Shown here one piece after another: positions 1 to 8,490 of a stretch of DNA of 64,000 bases; the first letter of the stretch is position 1; each line of letters starts with the position of its first letter. Where the stretch lies: NCBI RefSeq assembly GCF_016862435.1, contig NZ_BOMY01000001.1, positions 205,192-269,191 on the forward strand. Direction: 5' to 3'. Below the pieces are notes generated by a model. It did no database searches. It was given only the letters and a program-made list of their open reading frames with translations, and was not told the DNA's origin. The translations under genes were made by a program, and so were the position numbers. Source of the DNA: Paractinoplanes tereljensis. Its GTDB lineage: Bacteria; Actinomycetota; Actinomycetes; Mycobacteriales; Micromonosporaceae.

Positions 1-1
1 A

Positions 2-220
2 TCAGCCCCGGCCCGGACGACGGCCGTAGAAGCGACGGCCGCTGCCGCTGTTGCCGGTACGCGGGCCGCTGCCGACGCCGGCCAGGTACAGCGCGAGGAG
101 CAGGAGGCCGAGCGACGCCATGGTCGGGAAGTTGAACAGGTCGGGGGCACCGAGGTTGGTGTCGAAGAGGTCGAGCAGCAGGTAGAAACCGAAAACGATC
201 GCGGCGGCGATAGCAAGCAT
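2..220 (-). CDS. small two-helix membrane protein, hypothetical
   Basis: A 72-residue protein that I do not recognise. Two hydrophobic segments are visible (about residues 2-19 and 31-50), followed by a Gly/Arg-rich hydrophilic tail, so it is probably a small integral membrane protein. The start is well supported: GGAGG lies about 8 bases upstream of the ATG. It is downstream of, and on the same strand as, the larger membrane protein at 300-974, so the two may be co-transcribed. The 79-base gap between them shows nothing clear. No function can be assigned. Confidence 0.6.
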   Translation of the reverse strand: MLAIAAAIVFGFYLLLDLFDTNLGAPDLFNFPTMASLGLLLLALYLAGVGSGPRTGNSGSGRRFYGRRPGRG

Positions 221-299
221 TGTCTATTCCTCCGGGGGGTGAGAGCCATCTGCACGGCCAATACCCCGGTGCTGTCGATCCGCAAACTCCACCGTGGAT

Positions 300-974
300 C
301 TACCCGATCGCGTTTACCGCCTTGGCGACCACCAGAGCGGCCGTGACCAGCGCAATCGCCGATTCGAGCGCCATTCCGGCCTTGGCCCCGCGTGTCATCG
401 GCAGGGTGTCGGTGGGGCTGAACGCGGTCGCGTTGGTGAACGACAGGTACAGGTAGTCCAGGAACTCCGGTTCCCAGTCCTTGTGCGCCAGGTCCGGCGA
501 GGTCATCGGCGGGAACAGGAAGTCCGGGTAGGGGTCGGTGCCCAGCGACCGGGCCACCGGGCCGCCGCGGTCCAGCTCCCAGAACCAGACCGCGAAGCCG
601 ACCACGTTCATCAGATAGATCGCGCCACCGGTGGCGAGCAATTGGCCGGCCGAACCGACGTCGTGCCCGGTGACGATGTCCCGGATCAGCATCGCCACCG
701 ACCAGGCGGTCGCCAGGCTGGCCACACTGATCAGGCCGAGCGAGAGCAGCCGCAGCTGGGCGGTGCCGCGCTTCATCCGCACCGGGTTCGCGGCGACCAG
801 CACCACCGCGATCCCGATCTCGATCACCGGCAGCAGCCAGCCCGGCCCGAGAGACAGCCGGTCCGGCAACAGCCACTGCAGGGTGATCAGCACGGCCCAG
901 GCGATCCCGGCGGGCCAGCGACGCTCACCCTCGGTGCGCCGGCGCCAGGCCGGCTTCTCCTCAACCCCCGGCAC
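300..974 (-). CDS. integral membrane protein with a channel-like or DUF1345-like C-terminus
   Basis: About 224 residues with several membrane segments. The last third reads like a two-helix pore module: an acidic approach (EPEFLDYLYLSF), a TNATAFSPTD loop where a potassium channel would carry its TVGYGD filter, then a long final helix. DUF1345 membrane proteins have a similar C-terminal layout, so I call it DUF1345-like or pore-like without claiming conductance. The start is uncertain: GTG at 974 is used here, and TTG at 992 is the alternative. Either start overlaps the end of the upstream SDR gene, which suggests one operon (aspS, SDR, this gene, and the 72-aa protein). Confidence 0.65.
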   Translation of the reverse strand: MPGVEEKPAWRRRTEGERRWPAGIAWAVLITLQWLLPDRLSLGPGWLLPVIEIGIAVVLVAANPVRMKRGTAQLRLLSLGLISVASLATAWSVAMLIRDIVTGHDVGSAGQLLATGGAIYLMNVVGFAVWFWELDRGGPVARSLGTDPYPDFLFPPMTSPDLAHKDWEPEFLDYLYLSFTNATAFSPTDTLPMTRGAKAGMALESAIALVTAALVVAKAVNAIG

Positions 975-1800
975 GAAAACCCCCGAAACCAAGACCCCCG
1001 GCGCGTACGGCCTCCGAAGCCGACCGGAACCGCACGGCCAACATGCCGTACGCCCGGGAGCTGTCGAGTTTCACGTCGGACGCCCGGGGCCCCAGGTTGG
1101 CGTCGGCGGTGAGCCCGGTCGGCACGCTCGCCGGGTCGACGCCGTCCTGCCGGGCCACCAGCCGGCCGAGGTCGGCTCGGGAGATCGCCTCCGGCCCGGC
1201 CACGTTGAGCACCCCGGCATAGTCGCCCTCGGCCAGCTCGACAAGCGCCGCGGCCAGGTCGTCGACGTGCACCGGGCAGCGGATCTCGTCCTCGAACAGA
1301 AACCCCGCCCGCCGCCCGGCGATCAGGTCCCGGACGAGACGAAGGTGCTGACTGTCGTCGCTGCCGATGATCAGCGAGGTGCGGACGATCGCGGCGCCCG
1401 GATCGACCGCCGCGACGGCGGTCTCCGCCGCCGCCTTCGCCGACCCATAACGACCCTTCGGGTCCGGCGGATCAATGTCGGTGTACGGGCGGGAACGGCC
1501 GCCGTGCACGACATCGGAGGAGACGTGTACGAGCCGGGATCCGCGCGCCCCGACGGCGACATGGGCGGCACCGTCCGCGGTCACCACCCAGTCGTCCATC
1601 CGCGACGCCAGATTCAGGACTGCTTCCGCCCGTACCTCGGAAAGCAGCGCAAGCACCGCCTCGCGCGACCGGACGTCGAGGACGCGGTGGCCGGAGACCG
1701 CCGTGGTGGCCGTGCCGACCACCTCGTGCCCGCACGCCGCGGCCCGGCGGACCACCCGTTGTCCCAGGTAGCCGCCGGCGCCGACGACGAGAATTCTCAG
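961..1800 (-). CDS. NAD(P)-dependent SDR, RmlD/epimerase-like sugar-nucleotide reductase
   Basis: About 279 residues. It opens with a Rossmann strand and GAGGYLG nucleotide-binding loop (residues 7-13), followed by SSDVVHGG and YGSAK (the YxxxK catalytic pair), as in extended SDRs such as dTDP-4-dehydrorhamnose reductases. The substrate cannot be read from sequence. The start is odd: the reading frame stays open far upstream inside aspS, but no ATG, GTG or TTG lies near the Rossmann strand. The best candidate is CTG at 1800-1798, which overlaps the aspS stop as CTGA, the geometry normally seen with ATGA or GTGA. Translation is therefore probably coupled to aspS. Confidence 0.75.
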   Translation of the reverse strand: MRILVVGAGGYLGQRVVRRAAACGHEVVGTATTAVSGHRVLDVRSREAVLALLSEVRAEAVLNLASRMDDWVVTADGAAHVAVGARGSRLVHVSSDVVHGGRSRPYTDIDPPDPKGRYGSAKAAAETAVAAVDPGAAIVRTSLIIGSDDSQHLRLVRDLIAGRRAGFLFEDEIRCPVHVDDLAAALVELAEGDYAGVLNVAGPEAISRADLGRLVARQDGVDPASVPTGLTADANLGPRASDVKLDSSRAYGMLAVRFRSASEAVRAGGLGFGGFRAGG

Positions 1801-3599
1801 TTCGAGTGCTCCACCGGGGCCGCCTGCCCACCGGTGCCGGCAGCTCCGGCGGCCGGCTTCGGCTTGGCGTCGATGCCGGCCTCGAGCCGCTGCTGCGCGG
1901 TGATCGGGGTCGGCGCGGTGGTCAGCGGGTCGTAGCCGCCCCGGGTCTTCGGGAACGCGATGACCTCGCGGATCGACTCGTTGCCGGACAGCAGCATGCA
2001 GGTGCGGTCCCAGCCCAGGGCGATGCCGGCGTGCGGCGGCGGGCCGTACTTGAACGCCTCGAGCAGGAAGCCGAACTTGTCCTGCGCTTCCTCCGGGGTG
2101 ATGCCGAGCAGGTCGAAGACCCGGCTCTGCACGTCGGCCCGGTGGATACGGACGCTGCCGCCGCCGATCTCGTTGCCGTTCACCACGATGTCGTACGCGT
2201 AGGCGAGGGCCTGGTCGGGCGCCTCCTCGAAGCGGTCGAGCCACTCGTCGTTCGGCGAGGTGAAGGGGTGGTGGACCGCGGTCCAGCCGCCCTCGTCCGT
2301 CTTCTCGAACATCGGCGCGTCGACGACCCAGCAGAACGCCCAGGCCGACTCGTCGATCAGCTTCGAGCGCCTGGCGATCTCGATGCGGGCCGCGCCGAGC
2401 AGCTCCTGCGCCTCGCGGCGCTCGTTGGCGGCGGCGAAGAAGATCGCGTCGCCGGGCTTGGCGCCGACCGTGTCGGCCAGGCCGTTCAGGTGCTCGGCCG
2501 ACAGGTTCTTGGCGACCGGGCCGCGAGCCTCGCCGGTCTCGGCGTCCAGCACCACGTAGGCCAGACCGCGCGCACCCCGGGCCTTGGCCCAGTCCTGCCA
2601 GCCGTCCAGCTCCTTGCGGGTCTGCGACGCGCCGCCGGGCATCACCACGGCGCCGACGTAGCCGCCGGCCGCGATGGCACCGGCGAACACCCGGAACTCG
2701 GTGCCCTGCAGATAGGAGGTGAGCTCGACCAGCTCGACGCCGTAGCGCAGGTCGGGCTTGTCGGAGCCGTAGCGGTTCATCGCGTCGGTCCAGGTGATCC
2801 GCGGGATCGGCAACTGCACCTGGTAATCGGCCAGCTCACGCCAGAGCTTGCTGACGATCTCCTCGCCGAGCTCGATGATGTCGTCCTGGGTCACGAACGA
2901 CATCTCGATGTCGAGCTGGGTGAACTCGGGCTGCCGGTCGGCCCGGAAGTCCTCGTCCCGGTAGCAGCGGGCGATCTGGTAATACCGCTCCAGGCCGGCC
3001 ACCATCAGCAGCTGCTTGAACAGCTGCGGGGACTGGGGCAATGCGTACCAGGTGCCGGGCTGCAGGCGCACCGGGACCAGGAAGTCGCGGGCGCCCTCCG
3101 GGGTCGACCGGGTCAGCGTCGGGGTCTCGATCTCGTTGAAGTCGCGAGCGTGCAGCACCTCGCGGGCGATCTGGTTGGCCCGGCTGCGCAGGCGCAGGGC
3201 GGCGGCCGGACCGGAGCGGCGCAGGTCGAGGTAGCGGTATTTGAGCCGCAGGTCGTCGGACGCGGTGACGGTGTCGTCGACCGGCAGCGGCAGCGGGGCC
3301 GCCTCGGAGAGCACGGTCAGCTCGGACACGACCACCTCGACGGCCCCGGTGGCCAGGTCGGGGTTCTCGTTGCCGGCCGGGCGGGCGTTGACCTCGCCGA
3401 CGACCTTCACGCAGTACTCATTGCGGAGCGCGTGCGCGTCCTCCTCGCGGAAGACCACCTGCACGACACCGGAAGCGTCGCGGAGGTCGACGAAGATGAC
3501 CCCGCCGTGGTCACGCCGGCGGGCCACCCACCCGGCGAGCGTTACCGTCGTGCCGGCGTCGCCGGCACGGAGGCTGCCGGCGTTATGGGTACGGATCAC
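1797..3599 (-). CDS. aspS: aspartate--tRNA ligase
   Basis: 600 residues, the usual size of a bacterial-type AspRS. It charges tRNA-Asp in the cytoplasm; in many actinobacteria the enzyme also misacylates tRNA-Asn for GatCAB, but specificity is not decided here. Visible parts: an N-terminal OB anticodon-binding domain ([11 protein letters not shown], about residues 23-33), class II motif 2 ([19 protein letters not shown]), the GAD insertion domain, and motif 3 near the C-terminus (GIALGWDR). The start is GTG at 3599, giving an N-terminus [10 protein letters not shown] typical of the family, with a GAGGAG Shine-Dalgarno about 10 bases upstream. The frame remains open upstream but the extension has no family similarity. 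The 3' end overlaps the SDR start. Confidence 0.97.
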   Translation of the reverse strand: MIRTHNAGSLRAGDAGTTVTLAGWVARRRDHGGVIFVDLRDASGVVQVVFREEDAHALRNEYCVKVVGEVNARPAGNENPDLATGAVEVVVSELTVLSEAAPLPLPVDDTVTASDDLRLKYRYLDLRRSGPAAALRLRSRANQIAREVLHARDFNEIETPTLTRSTPEGARDFLVPVRLQPGTWYALPQSPQLFKQLLMVAGLERYYQIARCYRDEDFRADRQPEFTQLDIEMSFVTQDDIIELGEEIVSKLWRELADYQVQLPIPRITWTDAMNRYGSDKPDLRYGVELVELTSYLQGTEFRVFAGAIAAGGYVGAVVMPGGASQTRKELDGWQDWAKARGARGLAYVVLDAETGEARGPVAKNLSAEHLNGLADTVGAKPGDAIFFAAANERREAQELLGAARIEIARRSKLIDESAWAFCWVVDAPMFEKTDEGGWTAVHHPFTSPNDEWLDRFEEAPDQALAYAYDIVVNGNEIGGGSVRIHRADVQSRVFDLLGITPEEAQDKFGFLLEAFKYGPPPHAGIALGWDRTCMLLSGNESIREVIAFPKTRGGYDPLTTAPTPITAQQRLEAGIDAKPKPAAGAAGTGGQAAPVEHSN

Positions 3600-3629
3600 G
3601 GGTACTCGTCTCCTCACCGATGCTTTTCC

Positions 3630-3670
3630 AAAAACTGCGCAGAGCGCTCCCGACATTCTGTCAGGAGCGC
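3630..3670 (-). terminator. intrinsic terminator after the 3686-4396 gene
   Basis: A 12-bp stem with a single mismatch (GCGCTCCCGACA at 3644-3655 against TGTCAGGAGCGC at 3659-3670) and a 3-base loop. Reading on the minus strand it is followed about 9 bases later by a run of five T. It sits just beyond the stop codon at 3686 and upstream of the aspS start, so it separates the two transcripts. Confidence 0.7.
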
Positions 3671-3685
3671 CCCGCTCGACCGCCG

Positions 3686-4396
3686 TCAGCCCGCGACTTT
3701 CCAGGAGGTGGCCCGCAGGCCGGCGGTGCCGGTCCGGCCGACCTCGGTCACCTCCAGCAGGGTCATCGCGGCCGGCTGGGCGGCGGTCAGCACGCACAGC
3801 ACGGCGCCCTTGCGCACCTCGACGCTCCCGCCCGGCCCGATCGGGCTGTTCCGGATGGCCCGCGCGCAGCCGGCCGCGTCCAGGTCGAGATCCTTCACCT
3901 GAGCACCGGCGACGGCGCCCGGCCCGAGCGTCAGGCGCGGCACGTCGGTGCCGCAACGGCTGTCGTACCGCAGGTCGCTCACCTTCTCGTCGGCGTTGGC
4001 CCGCGGTTCGTCCAGGTCGACGAACAGCACGGCGGCGCAGCCGACCTGCACCCGCAGCGGCTCCTGGGCGTAGCTGACCGCGAAGCCGGTGGTCCGGCTC
4101 TCCTGTTCGGCGTGGCTGACCGGCGCCCGCGCGACGGCGACCATCCGGGCCACCTTCATCGCCTGCCAGGCGGAGAGGGCCGCGATCGACGAGGTGATCA
4201 GCGCGAACACCGCGATCAGCATGCCGAGCCAGGCGATCCGGTCGCGGAACCGGGACGGCCGGTCGTCGATGCGTACGGTCGGGCCGTCCGGCACCTCCTC
4301 CTCCTCGCGCTGCCGGTTGATCGGGTACGGGTCGCGGGGTCCCGCATTGGGGCCGGGGGGCCGGTTGATGTTGTTCGCGGCACGGAACACGGACAT
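3686..4396 (-). CDS. single-pass membrane protein, hypothetical
   Basis: 236 residues. The first ~65 residues are Pro/Asn/Glu-rich and cytoplasmic in character, then comes one strong membrane segment ([19 protein letters not shown], about residues 74-95), then an extracytoplasmic region with paired Cys (GCAAV, SRCGTD, AGCARA, LCVLTA). I do not recognise the family. The start is taken at ATG 4396 with GGAG about 8 bases upstream; an in-frame ATG at 4456 would add 20 residues. It is transcribed away from the Lrp regulator at 4519, so the 122-bp gap probably holds two promoters. A hairpin terminator follows the stop. Confidence 0.7.
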   Translation of the reverse strand: MSVFRAANNINRPPGPNAGPRDPYPINRQREEEEVPDGPTVRIDDRPSRFRDRIAWLGMLIAVFALITSSIAALSAWQAMKVARMVAVARAPVSHAEQESRTTGFAVSYAQEPLRVQVGCAAVLFVDLDEPRANADEKVSDLRYDSRCGTDVPRLTLGPGAVAGAQVKDLDLDAAGCARAIRNSPIGPGGSVEVRKGAVLCVLTAAQPAAMTLLEVTEVGRTGTAGLRATSWKVAG

Positions 4397-4518
4397 GGGG
4401 CGGCTCCGGTTTTGGGGCTTTTGGTCCGGGTTCCTGACGCTATAGGTGTCGATCATTCGATCCCATCCCCCGCCCTGGTGACCCACCGCCCCGGGGGATG
4501 CCGCCGTAGAGTGGGCTG

Positions 4519-5532
4519 ATGTCGACCGAATCCCGCACGCTCGACACTCTTGATCGACGGATCCTCCACACCCTGCAGGTCGCCCCGCGTGCGCCGTTCG
4601 CGCGCATCGCCACCGTGCTGGAGGTGTCCGAGCAGACGGTCGCCCGCCGATTCCAGCGGATGCGCACCGGTGGAATCGTCCGGATCGTCGCCCGGCCGGA
4701 GGCCACCCACCGGGCCGGCGCCACCTACTGGACCCTGCGCATCGGCTGCCGCCCCGGCACCGCCGCCGTGCTGGCGAAGGCGCTCGCCCAGCGCGGCGAC
4801 ACCTCCTGGGTCAGCATCGGCGCCGGTGGCGCCGAGGTCACCTGCCAGGCCGAGGTGGACGACCCGCAGTCCGGCCTGCTGCACCACCTGCCCCGGGCCA
4901 GCAGTGTGCTGGCCTTCAGCGCGCATCAGATGCTGCACCGCTTCGCCGGGCGCGGCGAGATCGACTGGGTGGCTCCCGATCATGACCTGTCCGTGGAGTC
5001 GCGCGAGTTCCTCGCCGACGGCGCACCACCCCGGCAGTCCCCGAACCCGACCGGCGGGGCCCGGCTGGAGGCCGCCGACCGGCCCCTGCTCGACGCGCTG
5101 AGCCGGGACGGCCGGGCGAGCTGGGCGACGGTGGCAACGGTGACCGGGATCAGCCAGCGGCAGGCCGCGCACCGGGTGAGCGAGCTGGCCGCCGCCGGTG
5201 CGATCTACTTCCACGTGGACGTCGCCACCACCGCCGTGGGCATGCACGCGGTGGCCAACCTGTGGTTCACGGTGGCGCCGGCGCATCTGGCGTCGACCGG
5301 CGACCGCCTCGCCGATCACCCGGAGCTGGCCTTCGTCGGCGCCGTCACCGGCAGCGCCAACCTGATGGCGTCGGCGCTGGCCACCGACGCCGAGGCGCTC
5401 TACCTGTACCTCACCACCAAGGTGGCCGAGATCGACAGCATCCAGCGGGTCGAGATCGTCCCGCAGATGGTCCGGCTCAAGCATTCCCACTCACTGGTCG
5501 AGAGCGGCCTGATCCGCGAGCCACCGACTTAA
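4519..5532 (+). CDS. Lrp/AsnC-family regulator with two DNA-binding domains
   Basis: 337 residues, about twice a normal Lrp (~150). An AsnC-type HTH lies at residues 8-55 (LDTLDRRILHTL ... VSEQTVARRFQRM), followed by a ligand-binding RAM-like half, then a second HTH near residues 190-240 (LLDALSRDGRASWATVA ... ISQRQAAHRVSEL) and a second alpha/beta half. This tandem form is known in actinomycetes, where it usually senses amino acids or small metabolites. No Shine-Dalgarno is obvious. TAGAGT at 4507-4512 would place transcription start at the ATG, so a leaderless message is possible (inference). It ends four bases into the convergent RidA gene. Confidence 0.85.
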   Translation: MSTESRTLDTLDRRILHTLQVAPRAPFARIATVLEVSEQTVARRFQRMRTGGIVRIVARPEATHRAGATYWTLRIGCRPGTAAVLAKALAQRGDTSWVSIGAGGAEVTCQAEVDDPQSGLLHHLPRASSVLAFSAHQMLHRFAGRGEIDWVAPDHDLSVESREFLADGAPPRQSPNPTGGARLEAADRPLLDALSRDGRASWATVATVTGISQRQAAHRVSELAAAGAIYFHVDVATTAVGMHAVANLWFTVAPAHLASTGDRLADHPELAFVGAVTGSANLMASALATDAEALYLYLTTKVAEIDSIQRVEIVPQMVRLKHSHSLVESGLIREPPT

Positions 5533-5918
5533 GAACGAGGCCGGCGGGCGTACACCTCGATCTCGATCTTCATTTTGGGGTCGGCCAGGCCGCACACCAT
5601 CATGGTGGCGGCCGGGCGGGCCTCGCCGAAGGCGCGGCGCAGGGCCGGCCAGCAGGGCTCGAAGTCGTCGCGGTCGGGCAGCAGGTAGCGGACCCGGAGG
5701 ACGTCGGCGAACGTGCAGCCGGCCTCCACCAGGGCCGCCTCGATGTTGCGCAGGCACTGCTCGACCTGCTCGACGACGTCGTCCGCGATGGTCATCGTCC
5801 GGTAATCGAAACCGGTTGTGCCGGACACGTGCACGTCGTCGCCGTCGACCACCGCCCGGGCATAGCCGATCTGCTCCTCGAACGTCGAACCGCTGAGGAT
5901 CACCCGCCGTTCCGCCAT
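5529..5918 (-). CDS. RidA/YjgF-family protein
   Basis: 129 residues. The single-domain RidA fold is recognisable from VHVSGTTGFD, the middle VLRVRYLLPDRDDFEP and the C-terminal IEIEVYARR. The Arg that binds the substrate carboxylate in true RidA (normally in an R-T/A motif before the last strands) is in ARPAATMM here. RidA proteins deaminate reactive enamine/imine intermediates; several subfamilies lack that activity, so the substrate is open. It is the last gene of the minus-strand glycosyltransferase operon, 9 bases after its neighbour, and its stop overlaps the Lrp stop by four bases in convergent orientation. Confidence 0.85.
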   Translation of the reverse strand: MAERRVILSGSTFEEQIGYARAVVDGDDVHVSGTTGFDYRTMTIADDVVEQVEQCLRNIEAALVEAGCTFADVLRVRYLLPDRDDFEPCWPALRRAFGEARPAATMMVCGLADPKMKIEIEVYARRPRS

Positions 5919-5927
5919 GCCCCGACG

Positions 5928-6953
5928 CTATCGGTGTTGAAGCGTCGCGATCAGGGCGAGGGTGGATTCGGCGCCCTGGTTCAGGTTGACGCCCTGCAGC
6001 GTCAGCCCGTCGTAGCCACCGCCGGTGCCCTGGTCCCACATGGCGTGGTCGGCGTCGTTCTCGCCGAGGAACCAGGCGATGCACCGGCCCACCCCGTGCC
6101 GCCAGTCGCGGTCGCCGGTGACGACGGCGGCGGTGGCGCAGGCGTCGGCCAGCGCGGCCACCTCGATCGGCTGCTGGTCGTGCCGCAGCCGGGGGCCGCC
6201 CCGCTGCCAGCCCGCCGACGGGAGCACCGACAGGTGGTCGCCGCTGGTCTGGATCTCCAGCAACCAGGTCAGCATGCGCAGGCCGGCCGCCAGGGCGGCC
6301 GGGTCGGCGAGCAGGTCACCAGCCGCGATCAGCGCCTCGGCGAGGGCGGCGTTGGCGTAGGTGAGCCGGTCGTCCGGCCACGGCCAGCGCGGGTCGAGAC
6401 CGGGCCGTCCGATCGCGGCGGCGGCGTCGGTCAGCAGGTCGGCGGCCGGCTCGTTGTCCGGGTCGGCCCGCAGCATCTCGGCGGCGCCGAGCGCGGCGAA
6501 GGCCATCGCCCGCGGGGCAGCGGACCGGCAGGTGGCACCGCGGGTAAAGGCCAGCAGCGCCTCCTCGCGGATCCACGCGGCCGGGCTGCGGGCCGCGGCC
6601 GTCCCCAGGCCCCACAGGGCTCGCCCCCACCAGTCGCCGAGGCTGGGCTGGTCGGCCCAGCTGCGGTTGAATCCGAGCCGATTGTGGAAGGCGCCCTGGG
6701 CGTCCTGCGCGTGGGTCAGGAACGCGAGGTACCGCTCGGCGAGCCGCAGGACCTGGCGCGACGGGTCCGCCTCGCGGCTGGTGACGACGAGGCCGCGGGC
6801 GACGTCGTCGGTGCAGTAGCCGTGCTCACGGCGCGGAATGGCGTGCCGGGCGTGCTCGAACAGTCCGGTGTCGTCGGTCAGCCGGGCGAGGTGCGCGAAG
6901 CTGGGCGCCGGAACGATGTGCGGGGGCGTCGCCGCGACGGCGGCGGCGGTCAT
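5928..6953 (-). CDS. alpha/alpha-barrel glycosidase-like protein linked to GT4
   Basis: 341 residues with repeated amphipathic helices rich in Trp, Ala and Asp (WGRALWGLGTAA, RWPWPDDRLTYANAALAEAL, MWDQGTGGGYDGL), the look of an (alpha/alpha)6 toroid as in glycosidases or epimerases. There is no signal peptide. ATG 6953 overlaps the glycosyltransferase stop (ATGA), so the two are translated together, and the partner is a sugar transferase. That context supports a role in making or trimming a glycan, but I cannot identify catalytic acids with certainty and would not name a reaction. Confidence 0.7.
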   Translation of the reverse strand: MTAAAVAATPPHIVPAPSFAHLARLTDDTGLFEHARHAIPRREHGYCTDDVARGLVVTSREADPSRQVLRLAERYLAFLTHAQDAQGAFHNRLGFNRSWADQPSLGDWWGRALWGLGTAAARSPAAWIREEALLAFTRGATCRSAAPRAMAFAALGAAEMLRADPDNEPAADLLTDAAAAIGRPGLDPRWPWPDDRLTYANAALAEALIAAGDLLADPAALAAGLRMLTWLLEIQTSGDHLSVLPSAGWQRGGPRLRHDQQPIEVAALADACATAAVVTGDRDWRHGVGRCIAWFLGENDADHAMWDQGTGGGYDGLTLQGVNLNQGAESTLALIATLQHR

Positions 6954-8083
6954 GCCCGGACCCCGGCGACCGGGCGGGCATCCGCGGCGACCAGCGTCTC
7001 GGCGAGCCCGTGGTAGCGCTCGGCGACGGCCGGCCAGCGGGTGGCCTCGATGCCACCGGAGTGTTCCCGCATGGCGGTGGCCAGGCCGGGCTTGGTGAGG
7101 ATCTTGCGGATGGCGGCCGCCAGGGCCGCCGGGTTCCGGTGCGGTACGACCAGGCCGGGCCCGTCGGTCAGCAACTCCACCGCGTGCGGGAATGCGGTGG
7201 CGACAACCGGGATCCGGGCGGCCACGGCCTCGACCAGCACGCCCGAGCTGACCTGTTCGGTCGAGTCGTACGGCAGCACCACGACGTCGGCCGAGCGGAC
7301 GAGGGCCCCGAGCGCGGCGTCGTCGAGGTATGCCGATTCGTAGGTGACCGAGTGCGCGATGCCGAGGGTCGCGCCGAGCCGGTGCAGGCTCGCCCGATAG
7401 GCCTCGCCGTGCATCTCGACGACCTTGGGGTGGGTGCGGCCGGCCACCGTGTAGACCGGGGCCGGCTTGAGCTTCTGCAGCCGGGCCAGGCCCTGCAGGG
7501 CCCACTCGATGCCCTTGCCGGGCCCGAGCAGACCCCAGGTCAGCAGGTGCGGCCGGGTGCCCTTCCGGGTCGCCGCGACGCCGAAGTCGGGGACGCCGTG
7601 CGGGATGACCGACACCTTCGCGGCGTCCACGGCGTACCCGAGGAGCAGCCGGTCGTGCGCGGTGGCGGTGATGGTGACGACCGCACCGGCGGCGGCCACG
7701 ACCTCCTCGAGCAGCGATTTCTGGCTCGGGGTCGGGCGGCTCAGCACGGTGTGCAGAACGACGATGCTCGGCACCGTGAGCCGGCGCAGCACGGACAGGA
7801 CCTCGCCGCCGTCCCGGCCGGGATAAATGCCGTACTCGTGCTGGACGACGGCCACGTCGTAGGTGTTCAGTACCTCGGCGGTCTCTCGCCAGCCGCCGGC
7901 CACCCCGCCCGCCCAGGTGTGCACCACACCGGGCACCGGCGCCGGGTCGTCACCGCTCGCCACGACTCGCACGATGCCGGGCGCACCGGTGCGGTCGAGT
8001 TGGGCGGCGAGGGCGGAGTTGAAGGTCGCGAGCCCACAGCGGGTGGGCGGATGAGTGCTCAGGAATCCGTATCGGATGGTCAC
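6950..8083 (-). CDS. GT4-family (GT-B) glycosyltransferase
   Basis: 377 residues. The N-terminal Rossmann half begins IRYGFLSTHPPTRCG. The C-terminal half has the GT4 features: a TWGLLGPGKGIEWAL glycine-rich turn, SADVVVLPYDST, then SSGVLVEAVAARIPVVAT with the nucleotide-sugar-binding E-x7-E region. It should transfer a sugar from an activated donor to an unknown acceptor in the cytoplasm. GTG 8083 overlaps the stop of the 57-residue gene upstream (GTGA), and its own stop overlaps the next ATG, so four genes (57-aa protein, this enzyme, the barrel protein, RidA) form one tightly coupled operon. Confidence 0.88.
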   Translation of the reverse strand: MTIRYGFLSTHPPTRCGLATFNSALAAQLDRTGAPGIVRVVASGDDPAPVPGVVHTWAGGVAGGWRETAEVLNTYDVAVVQHEYGIYPGRDGGEVLSVLRRLTVPSIVVLHTVLSRPTPSQKSLLEEVVAAAGAVVTITATAHDRLLLGYAVDAAKVSVIPHGVPDFGVAATRKGTRPHLLTWGLLGPGKGIEWALQGLARLQKLKPAPVYTVAGRTHPKVVEMHGEAYRASLHRLGATLGIAHSVTYESAYLDDAALGALVRSADVVVLPYDSTEQVSSGVLVEAVAARIPVVATAFPHAVELLTDGPGLVVPHRNPAALAAAIRKILTKPGLATAMREHSGGIEATRWPAVAERYHGLAETLVAADARPVAGVRA

Positions 8084-8253
8084 TGATTCGACGCGGCGGC
8101 CAGCTTGGCCAGGTCGAGGTTGAGGGTGGCGAGCAGCCCACCATGCTTGTCGGAGTCGATGAGGTCGGGCAGTTCACGGTCGACGAAATCAGCCCGGGCC
8201 TGCTGGCCGCGCTCGCGGAGAACGGCAAGGACGGCATCTTTAGCGATGATCAT
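8080..8253 (-). CDS. 57-residue conserved-looking protein leading the GT operon
   Basis: A short gene that is easy to miss. Read on the minus strand from ATG 8253 it gives 57 residues starting MIIAKDAVLAVLRERGQ, a helical, charged, soluble protein with no Cys and no membrane segment, ending KLAAASNQ. Its TGA overlaps the GTG of the glycosyltransferase, the same coupling used in the rest of the operon, and codon use is strongly GC-ending. The function is unknown. The first 40 residues alternate helix-forming stretches with an HGGLL turn, which could be a small partner or regulator of the transferase (inference). Confidence 0.7.
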   Translation of the reverse strand: MIIAKDAVLAVLRERGQQARADFVDRELPDLIDSDKHGGLLATLNLDLAKLAAASNQ

Positions 8254-8424
8254 GGTTTGCTCTCAATGCTTACCGACAGGCGGCCAGATCGGCACGGCCA
8301 TGTCGAGGGCGGGAGGTTCGCGCGCTCCCTCGAAGATGAGGCGCACCCGCCGGCGGCGGTATGGCCACCAAGGTCTGGGGCAACCAGTCGTCATCCTACG
8401 CCTGCCGGGAACGATGGCCGCGAA

Positions 8425-8438
8425 CGTGAATGTTCACG
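8425..8438. promoter_or_regulatory. inverted repeat between the GT operon and the GGDEF gene
   Basis: CGTGAA-TG-TTCACG, a 14-bp perfect dyad, in the ~240-bp gap between the divergent 57-aa gene (8253) and the damaged GGDEF gene (8491). Its form is that of an operator half-site pair. Which gene it controls is not known, and no other clear signal was seen in this gap. Confidence 0.35.
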
Positions 8439-8490
8439 AACGCCCCGGCACGGCGCTAAACGATCGAGATCCGCTGCCGATCGGGCAGGT

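Noticed and set aside
961..2244. A longer SDR reading frame extending into aspS
   Set aside because: The upstream part has no Rossmann or other similarity and covers aspS coding; the SDR starts at its first strand.
1806..3902. A very long plus-strand open frame opposite aspS
   Set aside because: It is antisense to a clear aspS, rich in Arg/Gly/Pro shadow composition and without family motifs; long empty frames are expected at this GC content.
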